A stretch of DNA of 64,000 nt. Origin: Lachancea mirantina. Its lineage: Eukaryota > Ascomycota > Saccharomycetes > Saccharomycetales > Saccharomycetaceae. The notes below the pieces were generated by a model. That model made no database searches and was not told the origin of the DNA. It was given only the letters and a program-made list of their open reading frames with translations. Positions 13,684 through 24,233 of the stretch are shown here, piece after piece. The DNA lies in NCBI GenBank assembly GCA_900074745.1, contig LT598465.1, forward strand, positions 868,001 to 932,000. The letters run 5' to 3'. Numbering within the stretch: position 1 is the stretch's first letter; every line of letters begins with the position of its first letter. Both the position numbers and the translations under genes were made by a program.

Positions 13684-14727
13684 ATGGCGGACGTCTCTGA
13701 GGAATCAACACCAGGATTGCAGCTTGAGACTACTCAAGAGAGTATATCCAACCCGGAGAACGGAAAAAGACCGAGAACGGAAGATTCTGAAAGTAAGATC
13801 CTGGAGTCGAATCCTAAAAAGACGAAAACTGGCGAGAACCTGAAAGAAGCAAGTAATCGAGATGTAGAGTCTGAAAGCACTAATAAAGATCAGAAAAGCT
13901 CCAGTGAAGTGGACAAATCTGACAACGATAACTCTACTGCAAAGGCTCCTCAAAAGAGCCACGCAAATCGAGAGGAATGTCGCGATGAGAGCACTGAAAG
14001 CAAAGAGAAACTTGTAGACGCTAAACCAAAATTCGTTTTCGGACAATCATCGCCGTTCGCTGCGGGCTTTGGGGAAGGTACATCCGGCCTTGCGTCTGCA
14101 GATAAAACAGAGAATAAAACCTCAACACCAAGGGAAAATTCAGGGCCCCTGGGAGTCAAGAAGGCGGCCTTTGGGTCCGGCTTCGCCTTTGGGGCAGGTT
14201 TCGGAGCTTTGAACTCTTCCAAGCCAACAAGTAGTGATAAGGTACCTAAGGAAGGAGAACAAAAGTCTAGCACCGAGGAGGAAGACGCTTCTGAGAAACA
14301 AGAATCTAGCGCAAAGGCCACCAATGGCAGCGATGGAATTGTCACATTAACAAAGCAAAATGTCGACTCAGGTGAAGAAGATGAGGATGCATTGTACCAG
14401 GCCAACGCAAAACTTTATCAATTCGAAGGCGCAAAGGAGGGTTGGAAAGAAAGAGGCGTTGGGGTAATGAGCATCAACAAAAATCGCAAAACAGGGAAAA
14501 CTCGGATTGTTATGAGATCAAGAGCCCTGTTGAAGGTCATACTCAACATATCTTTGGTTAAAGGAACTACAGTTCTAAAAGGTTTTCCGGCCTCTCTTCA
14601 CGGCGACAAATTCATTCGTATCCTCTCAGTGGACGAACAAAAACATCCTTTGCAATACGCTGTTAGAGTGAGCAAAGCCGAGGTTGCCATTGAACTACAT
14701 GACAATATAAAAGAGCAGCTTCCATGA
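13684..14727 (+). CDS. YRB2: Ran-GTP binding nuclear export cofactor Yrb2
   Basis: Yrb2 is a nuclear Ran-binding protein that assists Crm1/Xpo1-dependent export. The 347-residue protein has a charged, Ser/Glu/Lys-rich N-terminal half with a nuclear-localisation-like basic patch (KRPRTEDSESK, NPKKTKTG). FG-type segments follow (FGQSSPFAAGFGE, FGSGFAFGAGFGA at about residues 118-185), then a C-terminal Ran-binding domain from about residue 235 (YQANAKLYQFEGAKEGWKER, GVGVMSINKNRKTGKTRIVM). The gene converges on EFM4 with only about 70 bases between stops, as on S. cerevisiae chromosome IX. Confidence 0.94.
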   Translation: MADVSEESTPGLQLETTQESISNPENGKRPRTEDSESKILESNPKKTKTGENLKEASNRDVESESTNKDQKSSSEVDKSDNDNSTAKAPQKSHANREECRDESTESKEKLVDAKPKFVFGQSSPFAAGFGEGTSGLASADKTENKTSTPRENSGPLGVKKAAFGSGFAFGAGFGALNSSKPTSSDKVPKEGEQKSSTEEEDASEKQESSAKATNGSDGIVTLTKQNVDSGEEDEDALYQANAKLYQFEGAKEGWKERGVGVMSINKNRKTGKTRIVMRSRALLKVILNISLVKGTTVLKGFPASLHGDKFIRILSVDEQKHPLQYAVRVSKAEVAIELHDNIKEQLP

Positions 14728-14798
14728 ATTGATGGGAACGGATTATTTAGAAAAGTGAATGCAGAAATAAGGTGTTTAGCAGGGACCGAACCGTGTGG

Positions 14799-15491
14799 TC
14801 ATTGCATCTTGAACGCTACGCTGCAGATGGTTGTGCCCTTCACGCCGCCAAATTCGAACACAGGATACTCAATTGTGTTCCAAACCTTCAAATTATCGCT
14901 TTCAATGATTTTTATCAATTCATCTTGTGTAAAATTGCAGGAAGTTATCAAAAATACGCCATTCGGTGGCAACAAGCTTTCGATCACACTAGAGTATGCT
15001 TCGACTACAGTTTTACCACCTTCGAGTGCTAACCCACTCAACGCAATGGCATCCAGGGTCCCTTTGTCTAGCACTACATCGAATTGTCCCGGAGCCCAGC
15101 TATGATCAAAAATATCAGCAGTGTGAAATGACAAGTGAGTGTCTCCGTTATATTTATTTTTCAAGATTTCGTTGGCAAACTGAACTGAATGTTCGGAGTA
15201 ATCGACCCCAACGAGCTTGCCCTGGAAGCCTTCTTCGAAAATTTGGAACAAAAGATGGCCATTTCCAGTACCTAAATCCAAAATGGAGCAATTCTGTGAA
15301 ATTCGGTGTTGTCCCACATTTTCCATCAGAAATTCTACCATATTTGCTTCGGCATCGTTGTCCGCGAACCAACACTCTCCCGTATCCTCTGGGTTCTCCT
15401 CAAAGTTTTTCTTCTCAAGCTCATAAAATTGATCCCAGTATTGTTTGGTTCCGAGTTTGGACTTGTTTAGTTTGGTCGTATCATCGCACAT
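14799..15491 (-). CDS. EFM4: Elongation factor 1-alpha lysine methyltransferase
   Basis: Efm4 (See1) is a cytosolic S-adenosylmethionine-dependent methyltransferase that methylates a lysine of eEF1A. The product of 230 residues carries SKLGTKQYWDQFYELEKKNF, the SAM-binding motif CSILDLGTGNGHLLFQIF, GKLVGVDYSEHSVQFANEIL, and DVVLDKGTLDAIALSG. The open frame reaches further upstream without an ATG; the ATG at 15491-15489 (MCDDTTKLNKSKLG) aligns with the family start. It is divergent from FIS1 with about 135 bases between ATGs, so the two probably share a bidirectional promoter. Confidence 0.92.
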   Translation of the reverse strand: MCDDTTKLNKSKLGTKQYWDQFYELEKKNFEENPEDTGECWFADNDAEANMVEFLMENVGQHRISQNCSILDLGTGNGHLLFQIFEEGFQGKLVGVDYSEHSVQFANEILKNKYNGDTHLSFHTADIFDHSWAPGQFDVVLDKGTLDAIALSGLALEGGKTVVEAYSSVIESLLPPNGVFLITSCNFTQDELIKIIESDNLKVWNTIEYPVFEFGGVKGTTICSVAFKMQ

Positions 15492-15626
15492 GGTTATTCC
15501 TGTTCTGCCTTGATGGGTCTGATTAAACTCTTCACCAGTTAAAGTAATAAACTTTTTCAACTTGTTTCGGTTTCTATAGTAAAGATCACTTTAATTGATG
15601 AAAACCACTTGTAAAGAGCCAATAAA

Positions 15627-16094
15627 ATGACTAAAATCGGGTTTTTGCCGACTCTAGAAGATGCTAATGGGTCACTTTCGCGTGAGCAACTGGACATTTT
15701 GAGACAGCAGGTCCTTTCGGAGGGTGGAGACGAAGCCTCGGTTCAATCCCGCTTCAATTACGCCTGGGGATTAATTAAATCATCGGAGCGCGATGACCAA
15801 AGACTGGGAGTCAAGATACTCACGGACATATACAAGGAGTCTTCGATGCGTCGGCGGGAATGTCTGTACTATTTGACTATAGGTTGCTATAAATTGGGTG
15901 AATACTCGACTGCTAAGCGATACTCAGACGCTCTTTGCTCCCACGAGCCCCACAATTTGCAAGCTAGAACTCTGAGAAATATGGTTGAGAACAAGATCCA
16001 AAATGAAAGTATCAAGGGTATTGTCATTGCGAGTGGGGTAGTGGCTGCTGCGGCAACTGTTGCCGGAATTCTTTTCCGTTCGAAAAGAAAGTAA
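15627..16094 (+). CDS. FIS1: Mitochondrial fission protein Fis1
   Basis: Fis1 is a tail-anchored receptor on mitochondria and peroxisomes that recruits Dnm1 through adaptors. The 155 residues match the S. cerevisiae length and contain the TPR-like core (QSRFNYAWGLIKSSERDDQR, ECLYYLTIGCYKLGEYSTAK). A single C-terminal membrane segment at about residues 130-150 and a short basic tail (RSKRK) follow, the usual signal for outer-membrane insertion. It is divergent from EFM4 and upstream of RNR1, as on chromosome IX. Confidence 0.96.
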   Translation: MTKIGFLPTLEDANGSLSREQLDILRQQVLSEGGDEASVQSRFNYAWGLIKSSERDDQRLGVKILTDIYKESSMRRRECLYYLTIGCYKLGEYSTAKRYSDALCSHEPHNLQARTLRNMVENKIQNESIKGIVIASGVVAAAATVAGILFRSKRK

Positions 16095-16324
16095 AAATTC
16101 GAGTTGGAAACACAACTCGAGAAAGGTTCGCTCGCGAACGATAGCTCGTCTTCCATTCATCTGGCTCTTGCGCTACCTGCCCGGTTTCTTCCTCTTGATC
16201 GCGTGACCTTCTCCTTTCACATTACATAACATTCATTACGTCTTTAGCGATATATATTATCATCATCATCATGAACGTCTTTTTCATTAAAGCGCAAAAC
16301 TAAATGTTGTAAAAGCAATTCACA

Positions 16325-16417
16325 ACGCGTAAACCGTTTGTTTTTAGTCAGAAAATTACGCGTCAATTACGCGAAACGCGATGCAGCAAAGGTGACGCGT
16401 AATGGGGTGCGACGCGA
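16325..16417 (+). promoter_or_regulatory. MCB cluster upstream of RNR1
   Basis: Three perfect MluI cell-cycle boxes ACGCGT (16325-16330, 16358-16363, 16395-16400) and three ACGCGA variants (16369-16374, 16376-16381, 16412-16417) lie within 93 bases, about 150-240 bases before the RNR1 ATG. MCB boxes bind MBF (Mbp1-Swi6) and drive G1/S expression of DNA synthesis genes, of which RNR1 is a standard target. Confidence 0.9.
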
Positions 16418-16564
16418 AATCAAAATTTTTTTAGCTATAAATGAAAGACTTTTAAGAAGTTATCTGGCATCTCTACAAGATTATGATGGTTTAAACTGAC
16501 CAAAAGATTCAGTTAGTTTACTTCGACTCAATAGCAATCACCATACCCTTTTGACTCGGATCTA

Positions 16565-19198
16565 ATGTTCGTTTACAAAAGAGACGGCCGCCAAGAGCCC
16601 GTCAAGTTCGACAAGATCACGGCACGTGTATCGCGTCTTTGCTACGGATTGGATCCTAAACATGTGGACGCCGTGAAGATCACGCAGCGGATCATTTCTG
16701 GTGTCTATGAGGGTGTTACGACCGTAGAACTGGATAATTTGGCAGCCGAGACGTGCGCGTACATGACAACGATCCACCCGGATTATGCCACTTTGGCTGC
16801 GAGAATCGCGATTTCCAACTTGCACAAGCAGACCACGAAACAGTTTTCCCAGGTAGTAAGCGATTTGTATCACTACGTGAACCCTAAAAACGGAATTCAC
16901 TCGCCTATGATTTCCCAGGAGGTGTACGAGATCGTGCAAGAGCACAAGGATGAGCTGAACTCGGCCATCGTCTACGACAGAGACTTTCAATACAACTATT
17001 TCGGGTTCAAGACGCTGGAGCGCTCGTACCTATTGAGAATCAATGGTCAGGTCGCCGAACGTCCACAACACCTTGTCATGCGTGTTGCCGTCGGCATACA
17101 CGGAACCAATATTGAAAAGGTGATCGAGACTTACAATCTAATGTCCCTCAGATATTTTACGCATGCCTCGCCAACCCTTTTCAACGCTGGTACGCCGCAC
17201 CCTCAGATGTCGTCCTGTTTTTTGGTCGCCATGAAGGATGACTCCATCGAGGGTATCTACGATACTTTGAAAGAGTGTGCAATGATTTCCAAGACTGCCG
17301 GCGGTATCGGATTGCACATTCACAACATCAGGTCGACGGGATCCTACATCGCCGGTACCAACGGTACATCCAATGGATTGATTCCTATGATTCGTGTTTT
17401 TAACAACACTGCTCGCTATGTCGATCAAGGTGGTAACAAAAGACCTGGTGCTTTTGCCATTTATTTGGAGCCATGGCACTCCGATATTTTTGACTTTATA
17501 GATATCCGGAAGAATCACGGTAAAGAAGAAATCCGTGCCCGGGATCTTTTCCCTGCATTATGGATTCCAGATCTTTTTATGAAAAGGGTCGAGGAGAACG
17601 GAGACTGGACTTTGTTTTCTCCAAGCGAGGCGCCAGGATTGGCGGACGTTTATGGCGATGAGTTCGTGGCTTTATATGAGCGTTACGTTCAAGAGGGTCG
17701 CGGTAGAAAGACCATCAAGGCTCAGAAACTGTGGTACGCTATCTTAGAAGCACAGACTGAAACTGGTACTCCTTTCATGCTTTATAAAGACGCATGCAAC
17801 AGAAAATCTAACCAAAAGAATTTAGGTGTCATCAAATCTTCCAACTTGTGCTGTGAGATTGTTGAGTACTCTGAACCTGGTGAAACTGCAGTCTGTAATC
17901 TTGCATCTATTTCTTTGCCAGCATTCATCGAAACATCTGATGACGGCAAGACTCAATGGTACAACTTTGAGAAACTTCATGAGATTGCAAAGGTCGTCAC
18001 TTACAATTTGAACAGAATCATCGACCGTAACTATTACCCAGTTGAGACGGCCAGAAAATCTAATATGAGACATAGACCAATTGCCCTCGGGGTTCAAGGT
18101 CTTGCCGATGCTTTCATGCTTTTGCGTATTCCCTTCGATTCCCAAGAAGCGAAGGAGTTGAACATTCACATCTTCGAGACCATTTATCACGCTGGGTTGA
18201 CTGCGTCGCATGAACTAGCCTTGAAGGAAGGACCCTATGAAACATTTGCGGGGTCCCCAGCATCGCAAGGTATTTTGCAATTTGACATGTGGAACAAGAA
18301 GCCAACCGACTTGTGGGACTGGGATGGCCTCAAGGCCAAGATTGTCAAAGATGGTATCAGAAATTCGCTCCTGCTAGCGCCAATGCCAACGGCATCTACT
18401 TCGCAAATTTTGGGTAACAATGAATGTTTTGAGCCTTACACATCTAACATGTACTCTCGTCGTGTACTGTCCGGTGAGTTCCAGATTGTCAACCCATACT
18501 TGCTACGTGACCTTGTTGACCTTGGTGTATGGGACGAAGCCATGAAGTCTCACATTATTTCGGACAACGGTTCTATTCAAAACTTGCCAAACATCCCACA
18601 AGAGCTCAAAGACCTGTACAAGACGGTTTGGGAACTTTCCCAAAAGACTATCATTGAGATGGCTGCCGACCGTGCCTGCTACATTGACCAGTCGCAATCT
18701 CTCAACATTCACATCCGCGCTCCTACGATGGGTAAACTGACAAGTATGCACTTTTATGGGTGGAAAAAGGGTCTAAAGACAGGTATGTACTACCTGCGGA
18801 CACAAGCTGCATCCGCCGCTATTCAGTTTACGATAGACAAGGCTGTCGCACAGCAGGCTGCTCACAACGTCGCTGATTTGAATAACCTAAACCGTGCGAA
18901 GTACGTCCCGAGAACTATGAACTTCACTGAAGGTGCTGCCCCAAAACTCGAGCTTACTTCTCAGACTAGAGATCCCTCACCGGCTCCATCTTCGATAGAT
19001 TCTTCCATGTCCAACAGCATAGGATCTTTGAAGATCGAGGACAGTAAGTTGAACACTCCAAGCAATTCCGCCCCAGAAACACAGCCAGCTGAGAAAGAAA
19101 GCGATCAAAAAGCCGAAGGCGATTTCGACATTTACAATTCCAAGGTCATCGCATGTGCTATCGATAATCCCGGTGCTTGCGAAATGTGCTCTGGCTAG
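16565..19198 (+). CDS. RNR1: Ribonucleotide reductase large subunit
   Basis: Large (R1) subunit of class Ia ribonucleotide reductase, which makes deoxyribonucleotides in the cytosol. The 877-residue protein begins [20 protein letters not shown] with an N-terminal ATP-cone (about residues 1-90), then family blocks [40 protein letters not shown], and the active-site region [21 protein letters not shown] Ser/Pro-rich linker leads to the redox tail ending CEMCSG. S. cerevisiae has RNR1 (YER070W) and RNR3 (YIL066C) at the two corresponding loci; this is the single ancestral gene. The MCB cluster upstream predicts RNR1-like cell-cycle control. Confidence 0.97.
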   Translation: MFVYKRDGRQEPVKFDKITARVSRLCYGLDPKHVDAVKITQRIISGVYEGVTTVELDNLAAETCAYMTTIHPDYATLAARIAISNLHKQTTKQFSQVVSDLYHYVNPKNGIHSPMISQEVYEIVQEHKDELNSAIVYDRDFQYNYFGFKTLERSYLLRINGQVAERPQHLVMRVAVGIHGTNIEKVIETYNLMSLRYFTHASPTLFNAGTPHPQMSSCFLVAMKDDSIEGIYDTLKECAMISKTAGGIGLHIHNIRSTGSYIAGTNGTSNGLIPMIRVFNNTARYVDQGGNKRPGAFAIYLEPWHSDIFDFIDIRKNHGKEEIRARDLFPALWIPDLFMKRVEENGDWTLFSPSEAPGLADVYGDEFVALYERYVQEGRGRKTIKAQKLWYAILEAQTETGTPFMLYKDACNRKSNQKNLGVIKSSNLCCEIVEYSEPGETAVCNLASISLPAFIETSDDGKTQWYNFEKLHEIAKVVTYNLNRIIDRNYYPVETARKSNMRHRPIALGVQGLADAFMLLRIPFDSQEAKELNIHIFETIYHAGLTASHELALKEGPYETFAGSPASQGILQFDMWNKKPTDLWDWDGLKAKIVKDGIRNSLLLAPMPTASTSQILGNNECFEPYTSNMYSRRVLSGEFQIVNPYLLRDLVDLGVWDEAMKSHIISDNGSIQNLPNIPQELKDLYKTVWELSQKTIIEMAADRACYIDQSQSLNIHIRAPTMGKLTSMHFYGWKKGLKTGMYYLRTQAASAAIQFTIDKAVAQQAAHNVADLNNLNRAKYVPRTMNFTEGAAPKLELTSQTRDPSPAPSSIDSSMSNSIGSLKIEDSKLNTPSNSAPETQPAEKESDQKAEGDFDIYNSKVIACAIDNPGACEMCSG

Positions 19199-19615
19199 TT
19201 AACACTATCAGGCGTTCTTTTTTCATTATTTGAAATTGAAATGGGGGAAATAATGTTGTTAAACATCAAATGGGGAAGGTAATATCAAATATGTAGTTAA
19301 ATTTAGCTGATAGCAGATCTCAGCAGTCGAAATACAAGCTCTATAAGTCAATACTTTAGTTTAATAAATAGCACGAGCTGAAGCTGGGCGACTTTGACCA
19401 TCTTACGATATGAAGCTTTGTCTTCAGTAGTCAGGTGACCTTCTGTCGTTTCAAACGAATCCTTAGTCCGACAAACGTCTCTCTGGGAAACTAGCCGTAA
19501 TGAGCTTTAACCTCGTTAGTCCTACTCTTCCGTGCTCTCAGTATTTGCCATTGATTTGACGTTTCAAGCTTTATCTCATCTAGTAACTCGAGGCCATAAT
19601 TTCCTGTTGTTGCCA
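19199..19615. other. Intergenic region RNR1 to YIL067C homologue
   Basis: AT-rich spacer of about 0.4 kb between tandem genes. The downstream frame stays open to 19532, but the first ATG is at 19616, so this part is treated as leader. No motif beyond general promoter composition was recognised. Confidence 0.6.
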
Positions 19616-21646
19616 ATGAGTCGCGATCCGTATTCATCACCACAGCCCCGAAGTTATCATGACGACGAAGCGATGAGTAGTGCTAAAAAGGCCTTGAATA
19701 CCGAAGATAATGCTAATGCTTTTGAATTGAAGTCCTTTCAAGAGACCGGAAAAGATTGGACGCCCTTTGATCAAGAAACAAGTCCCACCTCGGCGCAATG
19801 GGTTCTACTGCAGAGATCAAACACTTTCAAAAGGATGCTACGATCTATATGGTATGGGCCAGCAGAGCCAAGAGACGACCCGCCAAATTTCCCCCATCGC
19901 TGGTCATTTACATCGAAGCTTGAGAATTTCCCCTGTGAGGTATTCCAAAAACGGCTTTCCAAGAGTGTTAGAATTCTGATGTTGGTCGTTTATTGCTGCA
20001 TTTGGGCAAGTTTAGCGGGCAGTATTATATATTACTACTCAGTTAAACCTCCGGTGTTTCAGGAACATGACGGCAAAAAGATCCCGATAGTTACTTTGCA
20101 GTGTAATTCACAACTAGGCTGGGCGGGGAAAAACAATGCCTGTGGCCTTGATGCCAAAGACTGCGTTACTGTGGGAGATTACACTCCCGACGTTTATTTC
20201 AGATGCCCCTCACTATGCGATCAAGGAGCTTACACATACGCAGCCATTGCGGTTGGTGATCAGCGCATTAAGTATCGACAATATGTCATAGGCGGTGGGG
20301 AAAGAAAAGCGGATGAGCTTTTATCATTTCCTTATCGAGCAGACTCATTTCCGTGCGGTGCAGCGGTTCATGCTGGTATCATTTCTCCCTTCTTTGGCGG
20401 CAGCGCTCGATTATCATTTAATGGGAGTCAGACAAATTTCCCTTCTCAGCGTGGGAGATACCAAACAGATGACTCTGTCGAGTTTGATTCGCCCTTCCCA
20501 TCATCTTTTATCTTTAAGAAACCACCAAGTGGTACTATGAGCGGCATTTATGACCCAAGAATCCCTGTGTTGGCAGTGAACATTTTGCTGAGTTTGCCTG
20601 TCTTTTACCTCACGGAAAGTATTGTGGGCTACTGGATTATTTCCCTGGTTGGCTATTGGACGCTCGTCATGGCGTTAGATCCCCCTTTTGTAGTCGATCC
20701 GCATAATCCTGATGATTTTGCACAGTTGATAAGTACCGCCTTTCAACGCATGCTCCCATTCTGTTTCATACTATATGTGCTCTGGAAGTGCGCCATTAGA
20801 AGGACTTTGAAAGATGGCTCTCCGCTTGCCAAATTGATCTGTTGGCTGCCATTATTCTGGATTGGCGTCATGAACAATGTAACATTTGATCGACTTCCCG
20901 TTGACCGCCTCGCGGTCGAAGATTTAAAGCAGATGGCCGGTGCTGCTGCTGCTGTGGGCGGTATCATTACTACGATCGCGATCTGTGCTGTCATACAGGC
21001 TTACTCCATTTGGAAATCAGGGAGATTCCGAAAATATCTGACAATTTACGTTCTAATCATTCTGGCGCTCTCTTTGCTCGCATCTTTGAGGGGACTAACC
21101 TTGAGGATTCACCATTACATTCTAGGCTTGATTTTGATTCCAGGTTGCGCTACTCGAGGAACCAGTGCCTATTTGTTTCAAGGAGTTTTGTTAGGTCTTG
21201 TCATTTCGGGCATTGGCCGTTGGGACTATGCAAGCATTGTTGAAACTAAGCATACGCTTCTGCGTGGCGAAGCAGGTGAATCCTCGGATCCCCCGCAAAT
21301 GTTTTACAACACAGAGTCACCTCACATGCTCGCATGGCAAGCGATTAATAATACCGGGCCGTCTTCGCCCGACCTTGATGGATACTCCCTACTCATAAAT
21401 GATGTTGAGCGATATGTCGGGAAAAATACTACCGTTGACCTTGATGTTTTGATAGAACAGGACGTCGCTTTTTCATCGTTGCTCAAGCAAGCTACCGACG
21501 AAAAGGAGCAGGTCAAGTTGTACCTAAGAGTTGCAAGGGCAAATACAGAAAAATCTACAGAACAACATGGAGATTACACAAGCGCAGCAGTTTTAACATG
21601 GCCTAATGGCCCTTGGATTGAGTCCGCTAACGGTGTTACGAGATAA
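19616..21646 (+). CDS. LCCL-domain multi-pass membrane protein (YIL067C family)
   Basis: Uncharacterised conserved fungal membrane protein. The 676-residue product has a polar N-terminus and a first membrane segment at about residues 118-142 (ILMLVVYCCIWASLAGSIIY). A cysteine-rich luminal LCCL-type domain follows at about 160-290 (CGLDAKDCVTVGDYTPDVYF, FPCGAAVHAGIISPFFGGSA), then several hydrophobic segments from about 310 to 550 and a polar tail. Length is close to S. cerevisiae YIL067C, and it sits between RNR1 and SEC6 as that gene sits between RNR3 and SEC6. The ATG at 19616 is the first in frame. The molecular function is unknown. Confidence 0.9.
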   Translation: MSRDPYSSPQPRSYHDDEAMSSAKKALNTEDNANAFELKSFQETGKDWTPFDQETSPTSAQWVLLQRSNTFKRMLRSIWYGPAEPRDDPPNFPHRWSFTSKLENFPCEVFQKRLSKSVRILMLVVYCCIWASLAGSIIYYYSVKPPVFQEHDGKKIPIVTLQCNSQLGWAGKNNACGLDAKDCVTVGDYTPDVYFRCPSLCDQGAYTYAAIAVGDQRIKYRQYVIGGGERKADELLSFPYRADSFPCGAAVHAGIISPFFGGSARLSFNGSQTNFPSQRGRYQTDDSVEFDSPFPSSFIFKKPPSGTMSGIYDPRIPVLAVNILLSLPVFYLTESIVGYWIISLVGYWTLVMALDPPFVVDPHNPDDFAQLISTAFQRMLPFCFILYVLWKCAIRRTLKDGSPLAKLICWLPLFWIGVMNNVTFDRLPVDRLAVEDLKQMAGAAAAVGGIITTIAICAVIQAYSIWKSGRFRKYLTIYVLIILALSLLASLRGLTLRIHHYILGLILIPGCATRGTSAYLFQGVLLGLVISGIGRWDYASIVETKHTLLRGEAGESSDPPQMFYNTESPHMLAWQAINNTGPSSPDLDGYSLLINDVERYVGKNTTVDLDVLIEQDVAFSSLLKQATDEKEQVKLYLRVARANTEKSTEQHGDYTSAAVLTWPNGPWIESANGVTR

Positions 21647-21805
21647 AATGATGACTAGACGATGAGCTTCATTAGTTCTTATCACATATAACGAAGAGTT
21701 CATTACCAATTTCGTTTGCGGATTCTCAAAGATTGAAAGTTCTAATTTTGAAGGAAAACGGACCCACTTGACCATGGTCGAGATAAGGCTTTAAGGTCTC
21801 GAGAT

Positions 21806-24202
21806 ATGACTGATTATGCTGTTAACAAAGTTTCGGAGCTAATCAAGGGAGAGCCGACGTTGGAGCTGCTCGCGGAGGTAAAGAATGTGTTAATTAAAGA
21901 GAAGTCGACGGTTGATTACCAACTAGACAAACAATCAAAGAAGCAATTCAGTACTATCCTATCGGGTATTGATGATATAAAGCAGGCACAGCTTAATGTG
22001 AAGTCGCTTAAAAATAACTTGAAGGAAGTGAGGCAATTGAGCAAAGAAAACAAATCGTCAATCAAGCATTATGAGATAATTAATAGTGTAACGACGATCC
22101 ACGAATTGATTGAAAAAACGACATTATTTTATGAAAAGATTTTGCATTTCAACAAGCTCCTAGAGAACATTGAGCAGTTGCTAATGGAAGAGACAGGGAG
22201 GGACATCCTCGAAACAGGAGTTCCCGGGCTCCTTCAATTGCATATCACCCTGACAATGGCGTGCGATTTTCAAGATCAATCGCAGGTTCTGGCAAGGATC
22301 TCTAGCGACGATGTTCAAAGAACGATGCAAAGAGTTTTCACCCGGCTTCCAGACCTTGTTGAGAAATTTCGAGGACTGTTTAAGGATATCATTTATGATC
22401 TCGTTGAAGCGGTCCGAACCGAAAATAAATCACTCCTTATTCGACTCTTTAAGATTGTAGAAAAAGAAGAAAGGGAAGACATGAAAATAATGGCCATACG
22501 AAACATCATAGCTACCAAAGAACGAGAGTTAGAGGCCAAAAGAATGAAAAAGCTCCCCAACAATTATGAAAATATGGACAGTAGTCTGGGGGGCAAAAAT
22601 GAAGAATACCCTACATCAGCAGCGCTGGCGCAAGAAATTATGGTTGGAACGATTCAAACAAGAGTCAATGAGCGTGGTTTTAGGGACCTTTTTTTCAGTA
22701 CCATCGATAGATCGATTTCTGAGATGTTTGTTGAAGTCAGAAAGACTTATGATGGTGAAAAGAAGTTTGAAGTACTCAACAATCTTGACTGGGTGATAAA
22801 TGAGCTACTTATAGTAAAAAGTCATCTGTGCGAACTTTGTCCAGAGAATTGGAAACTTTTTGATGTGTTTTTCGACGCCTATTATAGAGAATTACACAAC
22901 CTCATTACAGGCCTGGTGAATGCTGAGCCCGAGACATTAGTAATTTTAGACATTTTGGATTATGATAAGACTTTCCAGGCCAATCTCAGAAAGGAATTCG
23001 GTTTCAAAAAAGAGGATCTTAAAAGCGTCATTGGGGATAAACAAAAGGAAAAGCTTTTTGAAGACTATCTGAACTTGATTGTTTCGAAAATGAAGGAATG
23101 GATTACGAATCTGGTGGATTCCGAAATGACAATATTTGTCGAAAGAACGACTCCTCCTCATGTGGATTCCGAGGGCCTCCTCTTTTTGGACGGAACGAAG
23201 ACCTGTTTCCAGATGTTTTCACAGCAGGTTGAGGTGGCCGCTGGCTCCGGCCAGGCCAAAATTTTGGTTGGCGTTATCGACAGCTTTTGTAAAATTTTGG
23301 GTGATAGACAAGAGAAATGGAAGGGGGCCATAGCGTCTGAGGTCAGCAAATCGGTTTCCTACAATCAAAGAATTGAAAAAGATCCAGAACTGGTGGGAGG
23401 AATAGACGCGCCGGCTGGTGGTTTGGTTGAATATCTGATAGCAGTAGCAAATGATCAAATGCGTGCTGCGGATTACGCAGTGGCTCTGTCACAGAGATCG
23501 GGTGCTATGGTTTCAAAAGTTCATGAAAAGACTATCTCCAATAGCATTGAGCATACTCTTGATGGTTTTGCAGATGTTGCAAAATCGGGCACGTCCGGCC
23601 TGATATCTCTTATGTTTGACGATTTGCGTACACCTTTCTCCCAAATATTTGGCAAAAGTTGGTACTCCGGAAATCAGGCACAACAAATTGCCGATACCCT
23701 TTTCGAGTACCTTGGGGACATAAGAGAACAAATGAACCCCTTCGTTTATTCCACGCTAGTGGAAAACGTGGTTGAAGAAACTATATTAACGTTCTTGGAG
23801 TGCTTAAAGTACGAGCACTCTTTCAAAAATAAAAACAACAAGTTTTTGGATTGCATGAAGCGCGATTTTGAAGTGTTTTACAAGCTGTTTGCGCAATTCG
23901 TACCAGAGGAAGAACATGGCATTATCGATGAGAAATTCAAACTGATGGAGTTTTTCATGGACTTCAGCTGCGGGCCTAGCGACTCAATTTTAGAGACCTG
24001 GACACAGTTCTTGGAGTTTTATTGGGACTGTCCAGTATCATTTTTGTCGGCGGTTTTGAAATGTCGTAAGGATATCGACTCTTCGGCACTACGCTCTATT
24101 TCAAGCACTGCCCAAAGAATTCTCGCCGCACCGCAGAGGTTGTCGCAGATCCGTAGCGAGGACCGCCTTCCAACTTACATTAGCCGCTTCAAGGCATTTT
24201 AG
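21806..24202 (+). CDS. SEC6: Exocyst complex subunit Sec6
   Basis: Sec6 is a core exocyst subunit that helps tether secretory vesicles at the bud tip and neck. The 798-residue product is mostly helical, with family blocks LFKIVEKEEREDMKIMAIRN, GLLFLDGTKTCFQMFSQQVE, GGLVEYLIAVANDQMRAADY and EHSFKNKNNKFLDCMKRDFE. Length is close to the S. cerevisiae protein. The gene converges on TDA2 with about 30 bases between stop codons, so the 3' ends of the transcripts probably overlap. Confidence 0.96.
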   Translation: MTDYAVNKVSELIKGEPTLELLAEVKNVLIKEKSTVDYQLDKQSKKQFSTILSGIDDIKQAQLNVKSLKNNLKEVRQLSKENKSSIKHYEIINSVTTIHELIEKTTLFYEKILHFNKLLENIEQLLMEETGRDILETGVPGLLQLHITLTMACDFQDQSQVLARISSDDVQRTMQRVFTRLPDLVEKFRGLFKDIIYDLVEAVRTENKSLLIRLFKIVEKEEREDMKIMAIRNIIATKERELEAKRMKKLPNNYENMDSSLGGKNEEYPTSAALAQEIMVGTIQTRVNERGFRDLFFSTIDRSISEMFVEVRKTYDGEKKFEVLNNLDWVINELLIVKSHLCELCPENWKLFDVFFDAYYRELHNLITGLVNAEPETLVILDILDYDKTFQANLRKEFGFKKEDLKSVIGDKQKEKLFEDYLNLIVSKMKEWITNLVDSEMTIFVERTTPPHVDSEGLLFLDGTKTCFQMFSQQVEVAAGSGQAKILVGVIDSFCKILGDRQEKWKGAIASEVSKSVSYNQRIEKDPELVGGIDAPAGGLVEYLIAVANDQMRAADYAVALSQRSGAMVSKVHEKTISNSIEHTLDGFADVAKSGTSGLISLMFDDLRTPFSQIFGKSWYSGNQAQQIADTLFEYLGDIREQMNPFVYSTLVENVVEETILTFLECLKYEHSFKNKNNKFLDCMKRDFEVFYKLFAQFVPEEEHGIIDEKFKLMEFFMDFSCGPSDSILETWTQFLEFYWDCPVSFLSAVLKCRKDIDSSALRSISSTAQRILAAPQRLSQIRSEDRLPTYISRFKAF

Positions 24203-24233
24203 ATAAAACCTTCCCTTTGCATAATTCAGCCAT

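Noticed and set aside
15492-15560. Longer EFM4 with 23 extra N-terminal residues
   Set aside because: The upstream frame starts only with TTG. The ATG at 15491 aligns with the known family start and leaves a normal divergent promoter with FIS1.
19532-19615. N-terminal extension of the YIL067C homologue
   Set aside because: The extension has no ATG; the first in-frame ATG is 19616 and gives the family length.
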